Part shown: positions 9,276 to 20,593 of the stretch, in pieces
Layout: each line of letters opens with the position of its first letter
How positions within the stretch are numbered: the first letter of the stretch is position 1
Assembly: GCA_015680685.1 (NCBI GenBank)
Contig: MNCI01000569.1
Coordinates: 347,085 to 411,084 of the forward strand
Direction of reading: 5' to 3'
From: Gnetum montanum
Taxonomy: Eukaryota > Streptophyta > Gnetopsida > Gnetales > Gnetaceae
DNA: 64,000 bases
The notes under the pieces: model-generated
Databases searched by the model: none
What the model saw: the letters and a program-made list of their open reading frames with translations, nothing else
Told to the model about the DNA's origin: nothing
Translations under genes and position numbers: made by a program

Positions 9276-11053
9276 CATCCACCCTATAAGTTTGTCCCAT
9301 AATAAGTGTTTAGATTGATGGTATGAATTATTTTCACATTGATCGCTAATGTTTGGTTTTTACCTTTAAGTTACAATGTTGATACTAAGGTATGTTTCTT
9401 TTGATATGGCAGGCAATGAGATCACTTCATCCATCCATCCATCAATTTCTATGGTTTCTCTTGGTTTGGAAGTGTACAGTTCCCTTCTAATAAGAACTTT
9501 AACGAATTGGTGACTGGGTATTTCTCAAACTAAGGAAGGACTCAAGGATTGCAAAGGGTGTGACTTCAAAGGAACTTGATGCCTTTGTGTTGGTCATTCT
9601 CTTGGGTGCTTGGATGTTCCCTTCTTGAGTTTTCTTACTGTTCCGATGTTACCCAATTATTGGAAGCTGAGCCAATAAAAATAAGAAATCTTTGCATGGT
9701 GTGGTTCTCACGCATAAAAACACAAAACACAGAAAAAAAACAATGAAGAAAGTGAGAATTCAAAGCACACCCCTTAGATGGAATAACTTTGGGCTACAAG
9801 CACTGGTTATGGAACCAAAGTGTTCCCTCTAACTAGGGCCCTTCTCGCTTCCCATTCTCTCCTTTGTTTCGTCGGAATGGTGGTGGCTCTTGAAGATGCA
9901 TCCTCGTATCCGAGTGGATGGTTTAACCGAATGCATTGATGTGAAGTCACTGGAAGTGGTTGGTTTGAGCCCGGAGTTGGAATGAGATTTGCCAAGTCAT
10001 ATTAATCATGTAACACACAAGGGACTGTACACCACCTTGTCCTTGGGATTCCATTCCATCCTCTTCTCTCCACCCTTCTCTCCACTATTCACCTCATTGC
10101 CGGTTGTATCATGAATGTGTATATTTTGGTTGATGCATTGTTTTCTTTTTGGTAAATTCTTGCAATTAAGACTTTAACTCTTGTTCCAAAAGACATTCCT
10201 AGAGCCTACGGACTCTTTGAATGTGGGTTTGTTAGGGCATTAACGGCATGAGCCTGCTTTGGGGAGGACCCACTGACATTCCTATTTGGAGCATTAGTTA
10301 ACTTCTTTTCCTTAACATTTTGCAATTGATTTTATTTCTATTCATTTCCATCTTGACATCCACTTCATTGATGCCATAGTTGTCCCTTTTTACCTATCTT
10401 TCTTACTCCTTTTCTTTCTCCATTCTTTCGCTATCAGAGGTTTGCGATTAGTCATGGGGGTATGGGACCTGATTTTTCAATTTTTCTCCTAAGCCCCAAA
10501 TTTTTTTGTTTTTCTTCCTAACCCCTACACCTTTGGTAGTCATCATCTACATCTTCCCAAGTCCATATTAGCCATACCACAACTCAGCCAATGGACTTAC
10601 ACCAAAGCAAGGTATTAATTACTTAATGATTCAATTACCCTTGCTAATATATGATTGTGTTGTGTGTGCAGATGGCAATCATACAACCACGAACCGGATC
10701 TGGAGGAAGCACTTGGAATGGAGCAGTGTTGAAGTAGCTATGTAAGGAGCAGAATTAATGATGCGCTTACGGATGGACAACGGAAGGCGCAATCTAGGCG
10801 TGGTAGCAGTAAGACTCTTCTCTCTTCTTTTCTTCTCTTCTCTCTCCTCTTTTCTCTCAGCTGCCAACAAAGGCCTGATGTCATTGTAATAAGGTGTTCA
10901 CCCTTGTTGTCATGAACACCAGTTTTGTCAAGTCTTATAATAATGATCCATTCACATGTCATCCCATTAGTTCCATTCCCCTTAGTAATTCCATACCTTC
11001 CCGATACTATTGTAAGGAACTCGAGAACGAGTTTTCATTTAGTCATGGGGGTA

Positions 11054-11214
11054 TGATGAGACGCGATATGCACAAGCCGCGATATCGCGTCGTCCCCTGT
11101 GATATCGTGTACGCAATATCACAGTCCGTCACCAAATCTATAAATAAGAAGCGGCACTCCCCTCATTTCTCATCCTAGGCTAGAAGTAGCGAAGCTCTGG
11201 CGGATTGATCACCC
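11054..11214 (+). repeat. 3' LTR of element 1, truncated by the gap
   Basis: The LTR starts TGATGAGACGCG directly after GGGGGTA of the polypurine tract and matches the first 161 bp of 4669-5598 with a few substitutions, including the palindromes and the TATA box. The other roughly 770 bp are missing. Confidence 0.9.
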
Positions 11215-11248
11215 NNNNNNNNNNNNNNNNNNNNNNNNNNNNNNNNNN
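11215..11248. other. Assembly gap (34 N)
   Basis: Thirty-four N separate a truncated element-1 LTR from the element-2 LTR. The declared size is too small for the missing LTR sequence. Confidence 0.99.
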
Positions 11249-14200
11249 AAAAGTAAAATCTTAAATAGAAAAGTGTGTTGATTGGCTGATGGATACCGTA
11301 ACCCAAAAGCAACAACCAGATTATTCAAAGTTTTATCCAACACTTCATAGCAGAATAGACTCTCTTCCACAAATATCTGTGGGAAGGCGCTCAAAAATTA
11401 CGGTGTTTTATTTGAAAAAATAAAAATGAAAGATACCTCTTGTTCCCCAATTTTTCGCCATAGGCCACACATCTTATCCTAGATCTTCAATAAAAAAATA
11501 TTCAAAGACATGGTCATGTGTCTACGCAGCCCGGCTGGATGTAAGAAAATTAGTCGCGTTGAAGAAATCGGCATCAAGGACAAGCAATCAATAGAAAGTA
11601 TGATCCAAATGGAATAAAGGAAGGACTTTCACTTAGTTTGTTGCTAACTTTCTAAGTACATTAGGTGGAAGGTGTTATTCTAGTTATATATAAAATTGTT
11701 TTATTTTAAAAATAAAAACTAAATTTTTTTTATAAAAGGTTTATAAAGATTATCTTTGTCACATATACTTACAAAGTATATGTTAATCAAAATGAACTGC
11801 TTCCACTCAAGTTGTTGCTAACTTAGTAACACTCTAGGTTGGAGGCGTTGTTCTAAGCATATATTAAATTGCTTAATTGTAAAAAATAAAAAAAAATCTT
11901 TATAAAAGGTTTATAAAGAGTATCTTCATCACATGTTTTAAACTAAAATTAATTATGCATGCATAACATTGCCTTACGAGGAGAGTTGATATGGTAAATT
12001 TTACTCAAAAGAAATAAATAGATTATAAACCAACCAAATAACTGACATATCCCACCCATATGTAATGTGCTCAAATGCTAGGCATTTTCAGAAAATATAA
12101 CGATAACATTTAATGCTTTTTTTATTGTACAATTCGTGCATTGATTCTTTATAGTAAATCTTGATCTATCTATGTATTTCAACTTAGATGAGGAGATCTT
12201 GTTCATGGTTTGCTTGTTGTATAGTGCAAATGGTGAGAAATAATAGTTATAAACTAATTAACCTTTGAATTAAGACCTTTTTTTGATACTATTCAAGAAG
12301 GAATGTTTCTTTTTTGCTACATTTTCCCAATGTTTTTAAGATACTATTAGTTTTTACTATTTTGCAAAGTCGCTTAGGATCAAAATAAAGAATGTGCTTT
12401 TGAATATTTTATTTTTAAGCTCTAAAATTCCCATATGAAACGATCCATCATCTAGAATTGTTAGCAACACCTTTTTGCAGTACTTAGTGAATTGGAATTT
12501 AGAGAGATTATGACTATAAGCTATAAATTGATAAATAGTGTAACTTTTAAGAACATCATCTTTACTTCAAGAAAGATAATCATATTGTGCCTATCTCTTC
12601 ATTTTAAATTCACCCATCAAGAAAAGATTTAGAACTTTTTCTAGTTGTTAACAATATTTAGTTGCTAAACTAGACCTTTGTTGAGGCCAACCTCACCCAT
12701 GCTAGGCATAGGGCCTTGATCAATAGTTATAACATAACAATTGCACTTTAAATTAGTTGCAAGGTTAGATATAGAGTTGTAGAGGTAATGTTCCCTAGAA
12801 TTACAACTTGAGGTGTAAACCTCTATTGAGATGCTTTTGAGTTCATATAGTATTTGATTTTACACAGTGACTTTTTTGTGCTTATCCTTATTATCGGTAA
12901 AAAGTGCCATTAATTTTCTATATTAAAAATTGTTATTCTATGCATTTCACACCGTACAAAAGCCAAAGTATAAGATAATATAAATGGTTACATATAGCTA
13001 GTCAAACCATGTACTTTACAAAAAAAAATATTCTGACATAAACCATAAAACTTAAGGCTTATTTTTCAGCTCATTTTCTTATTTCATCTTTCCCACGTAG
13101 CGTTTGGCATCCAAAGGCAATTGGTAGTTGACGGCAGTTAACAGAAACAACTAGACTGTTAACGTTGGTTTCTCCTTTAGGGCTACTATGAACAGGAAAT
13201 GGTGAGCAAGAAACAGAGAAGACATAGCAGGGGGTAGCAAGAAATAGCAATCTCTAGAATTGGCAATAGGGTCTGGTTGCCAACCTTTCTTTTGAAATGC
13301 ATAGTAGTTGGCAACGCATGTCCATCAGCAGCCGCTGTTTTATTTTGTTCTTCTATTTTCTTTGACCACATGCAACCCATCTTTTAGCCTCTTGTTGCTG
13401 CAAGCAGCGCATGTCTGACAGCAACGCACCTATAGATGGTGGCCTTCTCTCTAGATGTTGAGGTAACGGCAGACGCCTGTAGCGAGTCTGCAGGACGATC
13501 ACGAATAACGTGACGGATGCACCAACAGTTGCAACCACACCTGCATCTCAGCAACATACAACAATATCAAAAAGTTTGGCATTTTGAATTACAGATATTT
13601 AATATTTTCAGCATTTCTAAACATGTTACTCGTGCTTAAAATTTCATTTTTTTTTATAATTCAAAGCAGTAGCTTTTTTTTTAGGCTTTCATATTCTCAA
13701 ATCCTTAGATACTAATATATTGCATTCTTCAACTTGTAAGTCATTTTCAATCGGGAACTCCCTATGGTCCCTGTTGCATTGTTTTGTTGCATTGCCCTGA
13801 TAAGGATAGTTTTCTTATCTGCATTTGCAGCACAGTAACAAGAATAAGTTTTCATCTATGGTAACAGTGCCAAAGATGTTTCATCCTCAATGACAACATC
13901 ATTGCCATTGACTAGTATCTGATATACTTAAAATTATTTAAGTATCTAAATTTCAAATAGTTGTTGTTTTGGAGTGGCATTGTGTGTGACGAAATCAGTA
14001 TCTCTATAGTACTAAAGAAATGAGTTTTTTTTACTTGTTAGTCACGACAATCTTTTAAAATGTTTAGTCAACCTACAGTCAGAGAAGTAATTTAAGATAG
14101 AGTCTCACCATTATGATCTCTTTGTAAAATGCACAGGGGATCACATATTGTTTAAGCTATGAGGAATTAAATTTTTATAGCAGAATCTTGAAGTTCAATG

Positions 14201-14454
14201 TTATAGACATATGAAAAGTTGTGCATCTTTACTAGTTTATTAACAAAATTTTATTTTCACTAATGTTGTTATACATATGGTTAAGAATATTTCATTAATG
14301 GACTTCATTATTATTATAATTATTGTCACATAGCCTTTTCCAGTTGAGACTATTCCCTAGTTTTTGTAACCATACGGGAGGCGCCCTAGGCAATAGTCTC
14401 CTAAAACGAGTTTTCACAGGTGGTGTTCGTATGTCTAAAATTTACGCATCAACA
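11249..14454 (+). repeat. 5' LTR of element 2 (start lost in gap)
   Basis: It ends ATTTACGCATCAACA five bases before the primer site and is collinear with 22347-25469. It contains about 160 bp at its left end that the 3' LTR lacks. Antisense open frames inside it (for example 13380-13186, also present at 24315-24121) are shared because the DNA is repeated, and I see no gene. A segment of about 80 bp present at 24856-24935 is absent from this copy near 13915. Confidence 0.88.
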
Positions 14455-14459
14455 CCTTT

Positions 14460-14477
14460 TGGCACTAGAAGGAGGGC
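14460..14477 (+). other. Probable primer-binding site of element 2
   Basis: TGGCACTAGAAGGAGGGC begins six bases after the LTR end and starts with TGG as expected for pairing with a tRNA CCA end. I could not assign the tRNA. Confidence 0.6.
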
Positions 14478-14855
14478 AGTTTCTCAACCTTTTCTTTATT
14501 TTCCTTTTATGTTTCTTTTTTTAAAAAAAAAAAAAAATTTATCATTTTTTTATTACTGTCTATTTTTGTTTTTGCCTCCCTATTTTCAGTTTTATTGCTC
14601 TATTTTAGTTTCATTTTCAAATCTCCAAATTTATATTCTAGCAATCTTTTTTCTTCAATTTATTTTTCTGAAATTTAATTGAGGCGATTTAAATCATTTT
14701 ACTTTCAATTTACTTTTCTGAATTTTGTAATTTTAATTTTACTTTTAAAATTAAATAAATAAATAAATAAAAAATATGGCATTCAAATGTTTTTTCCATT
14801 TTCTTTAATCTTCATAGTTTATTATCATTTTACATTTCTTGTTATTTTTTATTTT

Positions 14856-16553
14856 ATGAGTGACTCTTCTTATGGAACATCTCAACAAAGAATTCATACT
14901 CCTACGCCTAGTCAACCAACTACTCATCAATTTACTTTGAGAAAACAATGAGCTTCACTTTTTCCAAGTTCAATTCCTAAAAAATCTCAGACTAAGATGG
15001 TAGCCCATCAACCCCTGGCTCCCTTAGTAAGAAACCCTTTTAACTTTCATAATTACCATGACATACCAAAATCCCTTTAAAACATAAATCTGTTCTTCGA
15101 TCCTACAACCCCTACGAATGATGCTCGCCAACACATACAATGTTTTGAAACCTTACTAGGGATCCACAACATTATACATAATGATGTGGCATGCAGGGTG
15201 TTTGTAACAACATTCAGGACCAAAGAAACCCAATGGTTCTTAATGCTTCATGATGCCTCTATTAACATGTGGCAAGAATTCAAAAATAAGTTTTTGAATC
15301 AATTTGACAAATTTACAAGCCCTGCTATTGCATCAAGCAACTTTACCAGCCTAAGAAAGCTACCTGAGAAAAATGTTAGGGATTATAACCTTAGATTCCT
15401 TCATCAACTTACCTATGTGCCAAATGAGATGCGACCACAACCAGATGGTATCCTCAACTTCTATCTCTCTACCATCGATCCATTCTTTGCTTATGCCATC
15501 AAATCTGATCCCAACATAATAGAAATACAAGGTGCAATGTCAAAAGCTATGGAATTAGAGCAAATAACCCTTATGAATAGCATCCAAACCCAATTTGGGA
15601 TGATGAGTGTTAATAACCCTATGTAATCAAACCCACTCCTACCAACTTTTCAAACATCTAATGTTATGCCTCAAGCTATTTCTCCCTTTCAACCAACTCA
15701 ACCTTTAAGTAATTACTCTTAAGGTGTCACGTCCTCTTCATTCTTACCATCCAACACTGGTTTGAATGATGACCAATCAAAAGCCTTGATTCAATCCATT
15801 ATAAACCCAAACGAGACATCAAATTCTGTTGAACCACCAACCCAAACTCAAAATCAAATAACTCAAATACTCACTTCACTACAAAAACTATCCAATGAAG
15901 TAGTTGAGCTAAAGAGGAACAATAACAAAGGTCCTATACAACCAGAAAAACCAAGTGCATCAATCAACAATGATTATTGTCATCTTCATAATACGATGCA
16001 ACATTCCGAAAAGACTTGTCCTCAATTCATGCCATTGTATGGTGACAATACCCAAGGGCAACAAAATGGGAAACCCCCTATCATGGTCCTTAATGTACCT
16101 CATGAGACAGAAAATGAAGAGGTTTCCTCATTAGAACAAGTTATGGTACGGGACCCTAATCCACACAACACTCGCTACTGCAAAATTAGTGATATTATGA
16201 ATGCTACACAACAAAAAATTAGGAACAATTCCTATACACCTCCAAACAGAAGAGTTCCTAGTCAAAACAATGTAAACAACCAATCTGGGTCATCCCAAGT
16301 AATTACCCCACAACAACCAAATCCCCCTTCTATACTTAGAAGAGTTCCATCTCAACAAGAAGCCAAAGATGAACATAAGAATTATGATTTGGTTGAGGAC
16401 TTAAAAAGGGTTAAAGCCAACATTTCAATGTATGACCTCCTACAGTTTAATGAAATGAAAGAAGTGATTTGGGATATGGTTCATATACCTGTAGCCCAAA
16501 GAGAAAAATCCCCAATTCCTGAAAGGAAAGTTTACTTTGCCAAAAAGTCCTAA
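14856..16553 (+). pseudogene. Element 2 gag, interrupted
   Basis: The likely start is ATG 14856 (MSDSSYGTSQQR), stopped after about 30 codons. A capsid domain follows at 15100-15626 with FETLLGIHNIIHNDVACRVF, TKETQWFLML and MWQEFKNKFLNQFDKF, the classical retrotransposon gag fold. A stop at 15624 and one near 15720 separate it from the second open part (15762-16553). That part carries a zinc-binding motif, YCHLHNTMQHSEKTC at about 15975-16020, of the C-x2-H-x4-H-x4-C type common in Tat gag, and then a Pro/Gln/Asn-rich segment. It leads directly to the protease. Confidence 0.85.
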
Positions 16554-16599
16554 CACATTATCAGTACAAAACGTGAATAATTCCATGTCTAGCAAAAGG

Positions 16600-17987
16600 G
16601 ACCATTCCCCTTTCCTAACCACTTTGATTATTTTAGGAAATATGTCCATAACTGTTTAATGGATTCTAGTGTTATGCCTCTTGACATTTGTAACGCCTTA
16701 GGAGCACAAATGATACTACAAACTAAAAGTGTGATTCAACTCGATGGATCTAACGTACCTATGGTAGGGTTATTAAAAGGAGCAAAGGTACAACTTAAGA
16801 AATACCCTACATTTACATGTTATACAAATATCCTAGTTGTTGACATGACACCCACATATGGTGTGCTCTTATCTAGATCTTTTGGAGCTAAGTTTGGGGG
16901 CTGATGAGTGGCGAGATATCCCTACACTCAACCATACGAATACGAGCATTTTCACGCACGATCCGGTCGAACTCTGCAGACTGGCTAGTTATGGCACCTA
17001 GATTGTTAACCTTAGGTCGTAGTTCGCTATCTTCCCACTTGGACTAGTATTATATTTGTCACATATGGTTTAGTCCAGAGTGAGGTGTATGATGTGTTCT
17101 TAATTCTAATGCTACTCCTGAAGGTAGTGGAAAATAATATTAACTAAACTAAGCTAGGAGGAAAGGTAAGAGAATCTAATCTAGCAATGAGCATCCGTTC
17201 CTTGATTATCCGTACACATCTTGGACCTTGTGCACAACTACCACTGGGATTACCAAGCGCAGATCCTAGGTACGCCACTGGGTTACCAGGTAGTCACACT
17301 TAAATGCTCATAATCAAGTCGTACTCATTCTGTGTTACTAGGAGTTTAAGGATGAGAGAAACCAATTAGGAAAGTAGTAAATAACAATTAAATAAATAAA
17401 TAACAAAGTGAATGCTGCAATGATGAAGTAATCTCGATCTTTATTTCCGGTCATGTGCGTGTCCAAGTACGTCACACTCGAATAAAGGATGCTGTACAAT
17501 TACATTCACCACACTGTGGGTAGATACTAGAAAATAATCTATCTCTAGAGGGATCGAATTGCCAGAGTTTAGCTACAATCTACTCTATTAATGTTAAAAA
17601 AGGGAGAGCCGCTTCTTATTTATAGACATTACGGCGGACTGCGATATCGTAGGGGATGCGATATCGCGGTGGACGTGATATCGCATACACGATATCGTGG
17701 CCCATGTGATATTGCATCCCATCAGGGGCTTCTTTAGGTCAGATTTCTTAGAATTATTGATCCCAATTAACGAAAAATCTGAATATATGATTATACCTAG
17801 GCAACCCTTTTATAAGCAAATGTTAACAAATTTTGATCAACAAATTACATCTCAAGGATATCAAAACAACAATCATTTTGTTGGTGTGGTCAAACTAGGA
17901 CTTGGCAAATATTCCTTAAATGATGATATAGATGAGGCTACATACATAAATCCTTTTGCATACACATATTCTACTCAATACTACTAG
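16600..17987 (+). pseudogene. Element 2 protease region, split by a solo LTR
   Basis: The N-terminal part (16600-16904) reads FPNHFDYFRKYVHNCLMDS, then VMPLDICNALGAQM. The expected D-S/T-G-A active site is shortened so that the catalytic glycine region is missing. The motif TPTYGVLLSRSFGAKFGG ends at the insertion. The coding sense resumes after the inserted LTR with FFRSDFLELLIP, matching the usual protease-to-polymerase linker, and runs to a stop at 17987. The two sides join in frame once the LTR and one copy of its target duplication are discounted, so the protein was already continuous when the insertion happened. Confidence 0.82.
16902..17724 (-). mobile_element. Solo LTR of the element-1 family inserted in element 2
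   Basis: In plus-strand reading it runs from TGATGAGTGGCG to GCATCCCATCA and is the reverse complement of an element-1-type LTR. Five-base direct repeats GGGGC flank it exactly (16897-16901 and 17725-17729), proving a retrotransposon insertion followed by LTR-LTR recombination. The palindromic U3 cluster is at 17620-17720 and the antisense TATA box near 17613-17622. Confidence 0.95.
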
Positions 17988-18008
17988 GCTTTTAGGGAAT
18001 GTGAGAAG

Positions 18009-18640
18009 GTGTATGAAGATACTTTGCCATATCACCAACATGATGGAAAAACCTTTCTTTTCGGTGACCCACCACCACTAGGAAATGATAAAGACATAAG
18101 TGAGATTTTAACTAATGAAATATTAGAAGATGGACCAAAATTTGATAGTGATCACTGTTACCTTGATCGAAGGGCCAATTTTTTGGATATTACAAACTTG
18201 AATACTTGGATACTAAGAGTCGATGGTGCTTCTTCCAACAAAGGATGTGGAGCTAGAATAATGCTTATACCTCCTGGTGAAGCTCCTATTCTTAAGGCTA
18301 TTAATTTCACTCAACCAATGACCAACAATATGCTCAAATATGAAGCACTAATTCATGGGATCAAACTAGTTAAATACTATGATTTGTCCAAACTTAAAAT
18401 CTATAGAGACTCCCAACTGATAGTGAACCAAGCCAATGGCATCTTTGACGATAAAGACATGACCATGAAAGCATACAAAGCTTACATTCTTGAACTTATT
18501 AAATAATTTAAACATGTAACCATTGAACATGTACCTAGGAAAGAAAATTATATTCCCAATGCACTAGCCCAGATGGCTACCACTTTGGATATCCCTTTTA
18601 AGCATAATGCTTGGGATTCAGAAATCATTATTGAAAAGGT
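18009..18640 (+). pseudogene. Element 2 archaeal-type RNase H upstream of RT
   Basis: After a linker, the domain starts at about 18197 with NTWILRVDGASSNKGCGARI, the first catalytic Asp context (VDGASS). It continues with NNMLKYEALIHGIKLV (catalytic Glu) and KIYRDSQLIVNQANG (second Asp). A stop at 18504-18506 interrupts it, and the last helix continues in frame as IEHVPRKENYIPNALAQMAT, typical of the C-terminal end of archaeal-type RNase H. This is separate from the RNase H that follows RT. It would help degrade RNA in the RNA-DNA hybrid. The domain sits between protease and RT. Confidence 0.85.
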
Positions 18641-20330
18641 GAAGTCCTATTCTATCCTTGATAATATCTCTTCTTTTCAAGTGCTTGTTGATGATGACCA
18701 TATTTATAAATTTCTATTTTTTGAAAGAGAATTTAGTGATCAAGGAGATACATCCAAGGATGTTGTGTTCTTGAATAAGATATCTCCCAAAACCATAGTT
18801 AGAGAAGCTTTATTTGATGATCTATACACCAAGGCCCTGGATTTATCTAAAAACACTAATTGGCAAATGTTAGCTCAAACTGAAACAATTCAAATTCAAA
18901 AGGATGGAAAACAATACCCTATTAAAATAGGAGCTTGTTTACATCCAGATGAAAGACAAAGCTTTGTTGACCTATTACATGAATTTAATGATGTTCTGGC
19001 TTGGACTTACAAAGACCTTAGGACTTTTAATCCAGTAGTAATGACACATACCATTCCCCTTAGGCCAGAAACAAAACCATTCAAGAAAAAGCTTAGACCT
19101 ATGAATCCAAAGATTGAAATCCTTATGAAAGTAGAAATTGATAAACTCTTAGAATCCAAAATAATTTATCCAGTAAGACACTCTTGTTGGATCTCAAACT
19201 TAGTACCCATTAGGAAACAAATTGGTGAGTTAAGGTTATGTATTGATTTTCGTAACCTTAATACTTCTTGCATCAAGGATAATTATCCACTCCCTCTTAT
19301 GGAGGAGTTATTGCAAATTGTGAATGATGCTCAAATGTATTCCTTTTTGGATGGGTATTTAGGATATAACCAAATTTGAAGGACCAATAAAATACAGCTT
19401 TTACAACAAAGTGGGGAACCTTTCAATTCGCTAAAATGCCATTTGGCCTCATAAATGCTGGCTCTACCTTCCAAAGAGCTATGGACAAAACTTTTTGAGA
19501 GGCTAATTAGAAAGTATATTATTATCTACCTTGATGACTTAACTGTTTTCTCTAAAGATAGAGGTACGCACCTTAGAGACCTTAGAAATGTTTTTATGAG
19601 ATGTAGACAATTTGGCATCACCTTAAATGCAAAGAAATCAATCTTTGGTGTTCAAAGTGGTAAATTTCTAGGTCATATAGTGACCAAAGAGGGGATTGCG
19701 ATTGATCCTGAATGAGTAAATGCAATTTTAGAAGTACCTTACCCTTTATCAAAAACTGATCTAAGGGCTTTCTTTGGTAAGATTTATTTTGTTAGACGAT
19801 TTATCCCAATCTATGTTGAATTAGTTAGACCATTGAATGAAATGCTTAAGAAAGATAGTAATATGCATTGGACAAATGATAGAAAGAATGCGTTTCTTGC
19901 TATTAAAGAAGCTATAATCGATGCACCTATCCTAGCTTCTCCTTGGTATGAAAATGATTTCTTCTTATATGCCTTTTCTAGCAATGTTACAGCTGTTGCT
20001 ATCTTGACCCAAGACATACATGATCAAGGTGAGAGACCCATAGATTTCATGTCTACACCTTTAAAGGATGCGTAATTAAGATACTCATCCGTAGAGAAGA
20101 AATTGTATGCTGTGATAAAAGCCTTGAAGAAATTCCGCTACTACTTGTTAAACTCAAAAGTCTTTGTCATTGTCCCTGATCCAACCACCATCGCTTTAGC
20201 AAATTACAAGATCCTAGTAAGAAACGTGCTAAGTGGGTTATGAGGCTCCAAGAATATGATATTCAATGGAAGGTAGCAAAGTTAGCTAGAGGGACTGGTC
20301 TTGCTAAATTAATAGTTAATGCTTCAACCT
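18640..20330 (+). pseudogene. Element 2 reverse transcriptase and Ty3/gypsy RNase H
   Basis: RT begins near 18930 (GACLHPDERQSFVDLLHEFN). It shows KPFKKKLRPMNPKIE, LRLCIDFRNLNTSCIKDNYP and YSFLDGYLGYNQI before a stop at 19377. It then continues after a frame change with FAKMPFGLINAGSTFQRAMD and the catalytic YLDD at 19527-19538. The connection domain has KSIFGVQSGKFLGHIVTKEG and a stop at about 19713. RNase H follows at 19833-20250 with FFLYAFSSNVTAVAILTQ and RYSSVEKKLYAVIKALKKFR, but the usual catalytic Asp of the DAS motif is replaced in YAFSSN. At least four lesions are visible. Confidence 0.9.
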
Positions 20331-20593
20331 TAGAAAATTGTGATGCATTCATAGATAAAGAATCAATTCCTCTTCATATATTATCCATCAATGAAGAAAA
20401 TGATATTCCATTTGCTCCCAATTGGATGTATGATCCATGGTATGGGGATATCAAATTTTATTTAACCTTTCATTTTTGTTCCTTAGATTTACCTAGATAT
20501 AAAAGAAAGCTCTTAATATAAAAATGTTCTAAATTCACTCTAATAAGCAGTGAATTATTTAGAAAGAACTTCCAAGGGATATACCTTAAGTGT

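Larger units (their letters stand above)
9079..11053 (+). other. Element 1 non-coding 3' region with PPT-like tracts and aORF relic
   Basis: No pol motif exists here in any frame. The region starts T-rich and holds a TG microsatellite. At 10257-10274 it carries CTTTGGGGAGGACCCACT, identical to a site in the corresponding spacer of element 3. Two TCATGGGGGTATG tracts occur, at about 10453 and 11043; only the second abuts the LTR. Between them are two splice-acceptor-like sites, TGTGTGTGCAG before ATGGCAATC at 10671, and a long pyrimidine run ending CTCAG at 10860. The sequence TTGTAAGGAACTC near 11009 matches the end of the accessory ORF region of element 3, suggesting most of that ORF has been deleted here. 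Confidence 0.6.
4669..11214 (+). mobile_element. Element 1: gag-protease LTR retrotransposon lacking RT and integrase
   Basis: The element has a 930-bp 5' LTR (4669-5598), a primer site complementary to plant tRNA-Asp (5600-5617), a decayed gag, a protease, about 2 kb of non-coding sequence, a polypurine tract (about 11044-11053) and the first 161 bp of the 3' LTR (11054-11214) before an N gap. No RT, RNase H or integrase motif was found between protease and 3' LTR in any frame, so it depended on pol supplied in trans. LTR ends are TGATGAG and CTCATCA. Primer site and protein style place it near the Athila/Tat branch of Ty3/gypsy. Target duplication cannot be checked because of the gap. Confidence 0.88.

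Noticed and set aside
9105-9289. Phe/Cys-rich frame at the end of a plus-strand ORF
   Set aside because: It translates a T-rich tandem repeat and a TG microsatellite.
13186-13380. ORF conserved between two places (also 24121-24315)
   Set aside because: Both copies are in the two LTRs of one element, so similarity only reflects repeat identity.
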